Assembly (NCBI GenBank): GCA_021780585.1
Contig: JAJXYM010000046.1
Location: 1-12,505, forward strand
DNA: 12,505 nucleotides
Origin: Deltaproteobacteria bacterium
Lineage (GTDB): Bacteria > Desulfobacterota > Binatia > Binatales > Binataceae
Direction of reading: 5' to 3'
A model generated the notes under the pieces. That model saw nothing but the letters and a program-made list of their open reading frames with translations. It was not told the origin of the DNA and ran no database searches. Made by a program: the position numbers and the translations under genes. Position 1 is the stretch's first letter, and every line of letters starts with the position of its first letter. This document shows, in pieces, positions 7,164-12,505 of this stretch.

Positions 7164-7293
7164 GCCCAACTGGAAGAGAAAAATCGCGCGCAAATGGCGC
7201 CGCTGGCGCGCGCGCGTCCACGCGGACCCGGTTGGTCCGGAGCCGGACGGCGTCGCCGCGCCGCCGACGCCCGGAGTCGGGCGCATGGCGTTG

Positions 7294-7320
7294 ATTATAG
7301 GTCCTCAATTTCGTGGACCT
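7294..7320 (-). promoter_or_regulatory. TATAAT box overlapped by a GGTCC/GGACC inverted repeat
   Basis: On the minus strand a perfect TATAAT occupies 7294-7299. AGGTCC (7299-7304) and GGACCT (7315-7320) form a 6-base inverted repeat with a 10-base spacer, lying just upstream in the promoter spacer. This is the layout of a repressor operator inside a promoter. A related hairpin, CGGACC-N5-GGTCCG, is at 7223-7239. The region lies between the minus cluster and the monooxygenase gene, so the site could control either or both. No good -35 box is present. Confidence 0.4.
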
Positions 7321-7370
7321 GAAGTGAAAACGGCAGCGACAACGCACTGACCGAAAAGGAGGTCACGAAG

Positions 7371-8444
7371 ATGAAATTCGGCATGCTCCATCTGTTCGAA
7401 AACCCGGCTGGCAGGACCGAGCACGAGATTGTGAAGGAACAACTCGATCTGATGCGGGCGGCGGAGGATCTGGGGTTCGACTCGATCTGGCCCGCCGAGC
7501 ATCATTTCACCGAGTATGGCTACTGCGCCTCGCCGGCGCTCAGCTTGGCCGCGATCGCCTCGGTGACCAAGCGGATTCGCCTCGGCACCGGCGTGGTCGT
7601 GCTGCCGTTCCATAATCCGATCAGGGTCGCCGAGGAATTTGCGCTGCTCGACCTGATCAGCGACGGGCGGGTCGATTTCGGCGTGGGCCGCGGCTACCAG
7701 CCGGTCGAGTACAAGGGCTTCAAGGTCGATCAGGAACACTCGCGCGGCATCTTCAACGAGTCGCTCGAAGTCATTCTGCAGGCGTGGACGCGGGATCGCG
7801 TCAATTTCAAGGGCGTCCACTTCAACATTGAGGATCAGGAGGTGCGGCCCAAGCCGCTCCAGCAACCGCATCCGCCGGTATGGGTCGCCGGCATCACCGA
7901 CGCCACCTTCGCGATGGTCGGAAAGTGGGGCTTCAACCTCCTTTGCGCCCCGGTTTTCGGCTTCCAGGGCAAGAGCGCCGAGGGACTGCTCGATCAATAT
8001 CGCGACGCGCTGCGCGCGGGCGGGCACGACCCGGCCACGAAGGAAATCGCGGCGCTCACGATGGTCTATTGCGCGGAAACCACCGAGCAGGCGCGTCGCG
8101 AATACGCCGACGCCGTCCTGTGGTATTACCGGACGATCGCGAAGTACGTCGCTCCCCCGCCCAGCCAGCAACCCGTCAAGACCTATGAACTCTACTCGCA
8201 GACCCGCAAGCTCGCCGAGACCATCAGTTGGCAGCAACTCCTCGACGCCGGCGCCGTGATCTGCGGCAATCCGGACTATTGCGTCGAACGAATTCAGGAA
8301 ATTTCCGCCAAATACGGCTTCACGCAACTGCTTTGCTGGACCCGCCTCGGCGGACTCGACAGCCGCAAGGTGATGAAGAGTATGGAACTCATGCAAAAGC
8401 ATGTGATTCCGCATTTCAAGCGCGAGGCGAAACAGGCCGCCTGA
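7371..8444 (+). CDS. LLM-class (bacterial luciferase-like) flavin-dependent monooxygenase
   Basis: The 357-residue product is a TIM-barrel flavin monooxygenase of the usual family size. The start is firm: AAGGAGG (7356-7362) lies eight bases before the ATG. Residues 34-49 (LGFDSIWPAEHHFTEY) and 69-80 (IRLGTGVVVLPF), with VDFGVGRG at 101-108, closely follow the luciferase alpha-subunit pattern, including the adjacent His44-His45 that are catalytic in LuxA. The position of LuxA Cys106 is Gly106 here. Family members use reduced FMN and oxygen to oxidise aldehydes, ketones, sulphonates or other carbon compounds. The substrate cannot be read from sequence, and light production is unlikely without a beta subunit and aldehyde-recycling genes. 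It is alone on this strand, divergent from the regulator cluster and convergent with the DUF1329 gene. The 13 bases ending its ribosome site (GAAAAGGAGGTCA, 7353-7365) also precede the DUF1329 gene at the same distance. Confidence 0.95.
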   Translation: MKFGMLHLFENPAGRTEHEIVKEQLDLMRAAEDLGFDSIWPAEHHFTEYGYCASPALSLAAIASVTKRIRLGTGVVVLPFHNPIRVAEEFALLDLISDGRVDFGVGRGYQPVEYKGFKVDQEHSRGIFNESLEVILQAWTRDRVNFKGVHFNIEDQEVRPKPLQQPHPPVWVAGITDATFAMVGKWGFNLLCAPVFGFQGKSAEGLLDQYRDALRAGGHDPATKEIAALTMVYCAETTEQARREYADAVLWYYRTIAKYVAPPPSQQPVKTYELYSQTRKLAETISWQQLLDAGAVICGNPDYCVERIQEISAKYGFTQLLCWTRLGGLDSRKVMKSMELMQKHVIPHFKREAKQAA

Positions 8445-8517
8445 AGACCGGCGGCGATTGTATCGCTGTTACCATTCCGCACACCTTCGCTGTAACCCAA
8501 TTACACATATCAACCGT

Positions 8518-8560
8518 AGCGGCCCGCCGGCGACCCGATCGAGGGCGCCGGCGGGCCGCT
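8518..8560. terminator. 15-base perfect inverted repeat after the monooxygenase gene
   Basis: The arms 8518-8532 and 8546-8560 are exact reverse complements of 15 bases, almost all G and C, around a 13-base loop whose CCC/GGG could pair further. It starts 74 bases after the stop at 8444. The stem is very stable, but no T-run follows it, so termination may depend on Rho, or the stem may protect the mRNA end. Confidence 0.55.
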
Positions 8561-8625
8561 GGGCCCGATCACACACCGTCACCGGGCTTCGAGACCGTCA
8601 GCGGCGGCGACCGCAATATAAGATG

Positions 8626-8667
8626 CGCCGGCCGCCCATCCCCATTAGTCGGGGCGGGCCGCCGGCG
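8626..8667. terminator. interrupted GC stem-loop
   Basis: CGCCGGC (8626-8632) pairs with GCCGGCG (8661-8667). After a C/C mismatch GCCC pairs with GGGC, and after a small bulge CCCC pairs with GGGG, closing a 7-base loop ATTAGTC. The bases resemble the 8518-8560 stem in composition. Its function is uncertain; it could be a terminator or a repeat-derived hairpin. Confidence 0.45.
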
Positions 8668-8756
8668 TTCGCAGTACCTATTTCGGATCGGGTAGTGCTG
8701 AATGAAGCGAGGCCGCTCGGCGGCTGGGACGGCTTGATATGGGCTGAAAGCTGAAA

Positions 8757-8787
8757 GGGGGCGCGTCCCTCCTCGGACAGCGCCCCC
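8757..8787. terminator. stem-loop with C-rich tail
   Basis: GGGGGCGC (8757-8764) pairs with GCGCCCCC (8780-8787). After a one-base bulge GTCC pairs with GGAC, leaving a 6-base loop. On the plus strand it is followed by a pyrimidine-rich tract (CTTCTCCCCCCTT). It could end the monooxygenase transcript. Confidence 0.5.
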
Positions 8788-8839
8788 CTTCTCCCCCCTT
8801 CCCGCGACCCCTCCCCTTACGGACGAGAGCGGTCGCCGA

Positions 8840-8870
8840 CGCGGCGTCACGATGACCGTCGGACGCCGCG
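8840..8870 (-). terminator. hairpin just after the DUF1329 gene
   Basis: CGCGGCGTC (8840-8848) and GACGCCGCG (8862-8870) form a perfect 9-base stem with a 13-base loop. It begins 14 bases past the DUF1329 stop, the usual place for a terminator on the minus strand, although no U-run follows. Confidence 0.5.
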
Positions 8871-8883
8871 ATTCCACTGGCGG

Positions 8884-10248
8884 CTACTTCATGATCTGCA
8901 TCAGTCCACCAGGCGTCGAGTACTTCGTGATATTGTCGTACTCTTTCGGCGCCATGCCGTTGATCAGAAGGTCCTTGCCCCGCGAATCGGCGCCAAAGAT
9001 ACTGCTGAAATGATCATTCTGCAGATCCCAATACTGCTCGGTGTAGTGACCCCAGGCATAAACCTGCCCGGAAGCCGGGTCCGTCAGCGGGCCTTTCGCG
9101 TAGCTCGCCACCTTCCACAACGCCATGTTGGTGTCGTACAGGTCGATCCAGGTCGGCGACATCGTTTGCTTGTCGATGTACATGAAGCGGCTACCGTAAC
9201 AATAGCCCGGCCTCATCGAGGGAATGCGCCGCACGTCGATAACATAGGCGTTACGCAGACTCCACGGACCCCATGACGGCTTGGCCCATCCCAGCGGCCA
9301 GTCGTAGTTTTCGGGAAACTTCCCTTCGGCGCTGGTCTCTTCCATCATTGCGAGAACTTGCCGGTCACCCTGATATTTCGCCTGAAACGCCGTGAATCCG
9401 CCGTTGAAGCCGGTTTTCTGGTCGTCGTGAGTCATGTCGCTGCCGAACAGCGGCGCGCAGCGGGCCGACACCGACAGCCGCAGCGAACGGCGCATCGCCG
9501 GTACGAATACGTAGTCATCCTGGGGCTTGGTGAAATCCTGGTAGAAGGTCGTCAAATCGGCCGTGTACTTCGATTCCTCAGGAGATTCCACCATGATCCA
9601 TTCGCTTAGATAAGCGTCGCGCGCGCCCGGCTCGGTTCGCGGAATTCCCGGATCGCTGTTGAAGGCGAGCTGGCGATAGACCAGGTCATTCTTCACGCAG
9701 GCGCGATTCTGGAACCGGTCGGAGGTGCAAAAATGAATCAATGCCGAATCGGGCGAATAGGCTTGTACATATAGATGCGGCGCGGGCGGAAACCACTCGT
9801 CCACAAGAATCTTCCAGCCCTTGTTCGGCTCTTGCGGATTCGGAAAAGCCTGTCCGCCCTGATAATTCACGATCGTCATTCCGCCGTCCGCCAACGGCTG
9901 AATCCTGACCTGCGCGCTGTACTTTTCAGTAGCTTCGCGATAACTCGCCGGCATCGGATGGTCCACGGTGGGACCGATCACCATGCGGACGTCCGCCGGC
10001 ATCTTCCAGAAATACTTGCCCTCGAACAGATCGACCATCCCGGCCGGCATGAACTGTTTATACTGCTGCCAGTTCTGCATCGTGATCTCGGTTCCGGGAG
10101 GAATCGTTCCGCTCTGATTGGCGGTCGCGGCAAGCCAGGCCTGTTCCTCAGCCGGCGGCGCATAATCTTGCGCGCCAACGATACCCGGCAAAACCATCAC
10201 GACGGCGACCAGCAAACCCCAGATCGACAACCTCCGCACGAGTTTCAT
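8884..10248 (-). CDS. exported DUF1329 family protein
   Basis: The product is 454 residues from an ATG at 10246-10248, chosen because AAGGAGG (10257-10263) lies eight bases upstream and a classic signal peptide begins here: basic MKLVRR, hydrophobic 8-21, and a VGA cleavage site after Ala26. Longer in-frame starts up to 10419 would bury this signal and run into the promoter region. The mature protein is rich in Trp, Tyr and Pro and has the DUF1329 look: an early PPGTEITMQNWQQYK-type segment (about residues 49-63), a central WPLGWAKPSWGPWSLRNAYV segment and a late RFMYIDKQTMSPTWIDLYD segment. DUF1329 proteins are periplasmic or outer-membrane, related in fold to LolA/LolB lipoprotein carriers, and are often found with steroid, hydrocarbon or lipid transport genes. 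The molecular role is not established. A strong sigma-54 promoter match lies 69 bases upstream, divergent from the membrane-protein gene. Confidence 0.9.
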   Translation of the reverse strand: MKLVRRLSIWGLLVAVVMVLPGIVGAQDYAPPAEEQAWLAATANQSGTIPPGTEITMQNWQQYKQFMPAGMVDLFEGKYFWKMPADVRMVIGPTVDHPMPASYREATEKYSAQVRIQPLADGGMTIVNYQGGQAFPNPQEPNKGWKILVDEWFPPAPHLYVQAYSPDSALIHFCTSDRFQNRACVKNDLVYRQLAFNSDPGIPRTEPGARDAYLSEWIMVESPEESKYTADLTTFYQDFTKPQDDYVFVPAMRRSLRLSVSARCAPLFGSDMTHDDQKTGFNGGFTAFQAKYQGDRQVLAMMEETSAEGKFPENYDWPLGWAKPSWGPWSLRNAYVIDVRRIPSMRPGYCYGSRFMYIDKQTMSPTWIDLYDTNMALWKVASYAKGPLTDPASGQVYAWGHYTEQYWDLQNDHFSSIFGADSRGKDLLINGMAPKEYDNITKYSTPGGLMQIMK

Positions 10249-10316
10249 GTATCTGACCTCCTTTTCCACGATTCCATCTTTCCCGGAAGTATCCGGCATC
10301 ACGGATGACTTATGGA

Positions 10317-10331
10317 GCATCATTTGTGCCA
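10317..10331 (-). promoter_or_regulatory. sigma-54 promoter for the DUF1329 gene
   Basis: The minus strand reads TGGCAC-N5-ATGC then T, nine of ten matches to TGGCAC-N5-TTGC with the exact GG-N10-GC spacing. Transcription would start near 10305, about 57 bases before the ATG at 10248. The -24 end faces the palindrome at 10336-10349, four bases away. Confidence 0.65.
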
Positions 10332-10335
10332 TCAC

Positions 10336-10349
10336 TCCGCCATGGCGGA
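10336..10349. promoter_or_regulatory. perfect 14-base palindrome between divergent sigma-54 promoters
   Basis: TCCGCCATGGCGGA is an uninterrupted palindrome. It lies 4 bases from the minus-strand -24 box and 6 bases from the plus-strand -24 box. A dimeric regulator bound here would touch both promoters. Activators of sigma-54 usually bind further upstream, so this could equally be a repressor site. Confidence 0.6.
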
Positions 10350-10355
10350 TGCGAT

Positions 10356-10370
10356 TGGTACGGCGCTTGC
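10356..10370 (+). promoter_or_regulatory. sigma-54 promoter for the membrane-protein gene
   Basis: The plus strand reads TGGTAC-N5-TTGC then T, nine of ten matches to the consensus with the exact GG-N10-GC spacing. The predicted start near 10382 is about 37 bases before the ATG at 10419. Confidence 0.65.
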
Positions 10371-10418
10371 TCATTTCGGGAAGTGAAGAATCGGTGTTCA
10401 GCCCAGGGAGGACGGACA

Positions 10419-11060
10419 ATGCGTGATCCCACTAAACGGCTCATTACCGATGGCGCACTCGGCGGATTGGCGGGCGGTTCTGTGATGGCGTTGTGGTTTT
10501 TCGCGGTAGACGCGCTTCACGGAGACCTTCCGCAAACCGTTCGCGCACTTGCCGCCGCCTCGGCGCGTTTCCTGCCCGGTATTTCCGCGCGGGGTTCTGT
10601 TGCGTCGCCGTTTTTCCTCTATCTGGTGGCGCATATGGCGGCGTTCGCGCTGATCGGGATCGCGGCCGTTCTGGTTTTGGCCTACGGGAGGCGCGATATC
10701 ACTCTATTCGTGCCGCTAACCGTCTTTATTGTTGGAATGGAGGCGTTTTTGGGCGCGGCCTTCATGATGTTCGGTCCAGCGGCCGTCGTGGCGCTGCCGT
10801 GGTGGAAAGTGATGATTGGCGACCTGGCGGCGGCGGCGACGGTACTCGCGGTGATCGTGCGACGCGAGCCGCAAATCGCCTCGGATCTCGCGGAATCGTG
10901 GCGCGCAACGTGGGGCGTCACGTCCACGGTCACATGTCCCGATACTGGCGCGCCGGCGGTGATCGCATTCAATGCGGAGCGCGGGGTGATATGCCGATGC
11001 TCGAACTGGCCGGGACGCTATAACTGCGAACGCGAGTGCGTCCTGGCTCGCCACGCTTAG
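10419..11060 (+). CDS. four-helix membrane protein with C-terminal cysteine cluster
   Basis: The product is 213 residues from an ATG at 10419-10421, supported by GGGAGG (10406-10411) seven bases upstream; longer in-frame starts would overlap the promoter. Four hydrophobic segments are visible at about 11-30, 64-89, 94-119 and 121-147, the first rich in small residues (GALGGLAGGSVMALWFF). A soluble tail of about 65 residues follows, with cysteines at 173, 192, 194, 203 and 207 in the pattern CPDTG-x15-CRC-x8-C-x3-C, which includes the segment CSNWPGRYNC. Such a tail could bind a metal or iron-sulphur centre, or form a redox-active site. The inner-membrane placement is inferred from the helices. 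I recognise no named family. The SCP2-like gene follows after 51 bases, probably on the same transcript. The strong sigma-54 promoter match upstream ties its control to the DUF1329 gene. Confidence 0.88.
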   Translation: MRDPTKRLITDGALGGLAGGSVMALWFFAVDALHGDLPQTVRALAAASARFLPGISARGSVASPFFLYLVAHMAAFALIGIAAVLVLAYGRRDITLFVPLTVFIVGMEAFLGAAFMMFGPAAVVALPWWKVMIGDLAAAATVLAVIVRREPQIASDLAESWRATWGVTSTVTCPDTGAPAVIAFNAERGVICRCSNWPGRYNCERECVLARHA

Positions 11061-11111
11061 AAGTCTCGAGCGGTCGAAGACAACCAAGTCGTGCATTCGG
11101 ATGGTAAAGCA

Positions 11112-11552
11112 ATGCCAACGTTTCCTTCGCTCGAATGGTTCCTGGCGTTGCGGCGCGCGGCCAACGCCAACCCGGAACGATGCCGGCGGCTGCGAGCGAT
11201 CGAATTGATGCTGGTGGTGAAGGTGGATTTCGCCAGCGCCAGCGATTGCTTTGAACTAGCTTTTTCAGGCGCTCGCTGCGGCGCGGTGAAACATTTGCCA
11301 TCGCTCGATGCGGCGTCCCCCAAAGCGGTGACGGTCGAAGGTCCGTATCCGGTATGGCGCGAGATGCTCCAGAACATTCGCGAGCACGGCCGCGCGGACG
11401 AATGTCATACGCTTAACATGCTGACGGTCTTCGACTCGCCGCTGTTCGTATGGGGCGCGTCGGCCGCGCGCGAGGCCTTTTGCTCGCATTATATGCGGGA
11501 TTTGCAGGCTTACTTCGACGCCTCAGCCGATCTGACGACCGACTTCCCGTGA
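11112..11552 (+). CDS. small SCP2 (sterol-carrier)-like protein
   Basis: A 146-residue cytoplasmic protein from the ATG at 11112-11114; an in-frame GTG at 11091 would add seven residues. The ribosome site is weak (GGATGG, seven bases upstream). The layout follows bacterial SCP-2 sterol-transfer-like domains: an N-terminal LEWFLALRRAANANPE helix (8-23), beta strands through LMLVVKVDF (32-40) and FELAFSGARCGAV (47-59), VTVEGPYPVWREMLQ (73-87) where a conserved Trp-containing turn is usual, and a final amphipathic helix region (about 117-137). SCP2-like domains bind hydrophobic ligands such as sterols or acyl chains. The match is by pattern only, so a hypothetical protein remains possible. It follows the membrane protein with a 51-base gap and converges on the hydrolase gene, 38 bases away. 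Confidence 0.72.
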   Translation: MPTFPSLEWFLALRRAANANPERCRRLRAIELMLVVKVDFASASDCFELAFSGARCGAVKHLPSLDAASPKAVTVEGPYPVWREMLQNIREHGRADECHTLNMLTVFDSPLFVWGASAAREAFCSHYMRDLQAYFDASADLTTDFP

Positions 11553-11590
11553 CCCGTCGCGCTTCGGCGGATTGAATTTGACGCGATTAG

Positions 11591-12460
11591 TCAGTCGTTT
11601 GCGAGGAAGAACAACAAGGCCTGATTGAACATCACCGGATTCTGAATAAAGGCGAAATGGCTGACTTCGGGCAGGATCAGTTCGCCCGACCCGGGTATCA
11701 GCGCCGCCATATGATCGGTGTTCACGCGCTTGATCGCCTCGTCATGGTCGGCGTCGACAATCCAGGTCGGCGTAGTGATCCCGCGCAACTGCGCGTCGGT
11801 GAAATGCGGTTCGCTCGCCCACATCTTCTGAATATTCGCCAGGAACGCGTTGAACTGTGTCGGGGTGGGCGAAAGTTGTCGATACTCCCGTGACGCGCGC
11901 GCGATGAATGCCGTAAATACGGGACTTGCGTTTACGTCCTTGACCCCGGACGGATCGGAGTTCGCCGCGAACGCGAACAGTCCGGTCAGACGCTCCCGAT
12001 GCTGGATCGCGAGATCGAGGCCGATGATCGCGCCGTCGCTCCACCCGACGATCGCGGCCCGGCGAATGTGCAGATAATCCATCAGCGCGATCACGTCCGA
12101 CGCCATCAGGTCGTAGGTGATCGGCGCGTTGGTTCGCGTGCTGCGACCGTGACCGCGGCTGTCGAGCACGATAACCTCGTGCTCCGGCGCGAGCGCGCGC
12201 ACCTGCCAGCCCCAGTAATTCGCGTTCGCGAGACCGCCGTGCAACAGGATCACCGGGCTTCCGTGTCCGAACACGGCGTACCACAAGCGAATACCGTTGA
12301 CCGGCGCGGCCCCGTCGCGCTCCGGGCGCGGCAGGGCCGGCGTCGGCGGCAGGCGCATCCACGGATACTGCGCGCGCGCCGCCGGCGCGGCCACGCCAAT
12401 CGCGGCGAACATCAGGAGCGCCAGAGCAAAGCGCCGGATCGACGTCATCTTACGTTTCAT
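11591..12460 (-). CDS. exported alpha/beta hydrolase
   Basis: The product is 289 residues from the ATG at 12458-12460; Met5 (12448) and an upstream TTG (12502) are alternatives, and none has a clear ribosome site. A signal peptide is evident: basic KRKMTSIRR, a hydrophobic core at 11-25 and an ARA cleavage site after residue 30. The hydrolase fold shows the oxyanion motif LLHGG (72-76), a nucleophile elbow GWSDGA (139-144) with Ser141, an acid in DADHD (236-240; Asp240 at the usual place) and His268 in EVSHF. The catalytic triad is therefore complete. Known relatives cleave esters, lactones, amides, epoxides or carbon-carbon bonds, and the substrate is not predictable here. It probably works in the periplasm or is secreted. 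It is convergent with the SCP2-like gene, and its promoter lies beyond the right edge. Confidence 0.93.
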   Translation of the reverse strand: MKRKMTSIRRFALALLMFAAIGVAAPAARAQYPWMRLPPTPALPRPERDGAAPVNGIRLWYAVFGHGSPVILLHGGLANANYWGWQVRALAPEHEVIVLDSRGHGRSTRTNAPITYDLMASDVIALMDYLHIRRAAIVGWSDGAIIGLDLAIQHRERLTGLFAFAANSDPSGVKDVNASPVFTAFIARASREYRQLSPTPTQFNAFLANIQKMWASEPHFTDAQLRGITTPTWIVDADHDEAIKRVNTDHMAALIPGSGELILPEVSHFAFIQNPVMFNQALLFFLAND

Positions 12461-12505
12461 CGCGGTTGACGAACCGTCGCAGATGCGCGCGGTCACGGTC
12501 AAGCC

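Larger units (their letters stand above)
8445..8883. other. convergent intergenic region with four GC hairpins
   Basis: The 439 bases between the converging monooxygenase and DUF1329 genes contain no credible gene. They hold four separate strong stem-loops (8518-8560, 8626-8667, 8757-8787, 8840-8870) and a GCTGAAA tandem duplication near 8742-8756. None has a clean U-tract, so this is an unusual barrier region and not a simple pair of terminators. Confidence 0.7.

Noticed and set aside
7116..7286. Upstream extension of the cysteine-rich frame to 7286
   Set aside because: The added residues are low-complexity and no ribosome site supports the longer start, while the ATG at 7115 has AGGAG.
7305..8414. 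Long minus-strand frame (369 codons) opposite the monooxygenase gene
   Set aside because: It is antisense to a clear LLM enzyme. High-GC codon bias leaves the opposite strand open, and the product shows no recognisable domain.
10249..10419. N-terminal extension of the DUF1329 protein up to 10419
   Set aside because: It would place 57 residues before an obvious signal peptide and would cover the promoter region. The strong ribosome site supports the start at 10248.

Overview
This window is high-GC bacterial DNA from an organism I cannot name with certainty. It combines a luciferase-like flavin monooxygenase, a secreted DUF1329 protein, an SCP2-like protein, a secreted alpha/beta hydrolase and a sigma-54 regulator. 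That mix would suit the uncultured Binatota (Desulfobacterota_B) or a related deltaproteobacterial-type lineage that processes lipids, steroids or hydrocarbons. The lineage is inference from gene content only. There are no RNA genes, CRISPR arrays or intact insertion sequences.

Layout, left to right. (1) 1-1720, minus strand: a large secreted beta-propeller-like protein, cut by the left edge. (2) 1721-2398: a 678-base gap with AT-rich patches, a pair of 17-base direct repeats and a possible sigma-54 promoter. (3) 2399-4069, minus: a kinase-like/P-loop fusion ATPase. (4) 4119-7115, minus: a likely signalling cluster. It runs from a small cysteine-rich protein, whose stop lies 2 bases before the start of the next gene, to a sigma-54 activator, a degenerate response-regulator receiver and a hemerythrin-like helical protein, and ends in a hairpin. 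(5) 7371-8444, plus: a luciferase-like monooxygenase. (6) 8445-8883: a convergent gap holding four strong GC hairpins. (7) 8884-10248, minus: an exported DUF1329 protein. (8) 10249-10418: a divergent control region. (9) 10419-11552, plus: a four-helix membrane protein with a C-terminal cysteine cluster, then a small SCP2-like protein. (10) 11591-12460, minus: an exported alpha/beta hydrolase.

The most striking signal is in the divergent region 10317-10370. Two good sigma-54 (-24/-12) promoter matches point outward, one to the DUF1329 gene and one to the membrane-protein gene. They flank a perfect 14-base palindrome at nearly equal distance. Weaker matches of the same type precede the beta-propeller gene and the hemerythrin-like gene. 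With a sigma-54 activator encoded in the same window, this suggests a local sigma-54 regulon controlling envelope and secreted proteins, with the cysteine-rich protein and the degenerate receiver as possible sensing or modulating partners. The promoters and palindrome are read directly from the sequence; the regulon is inference.
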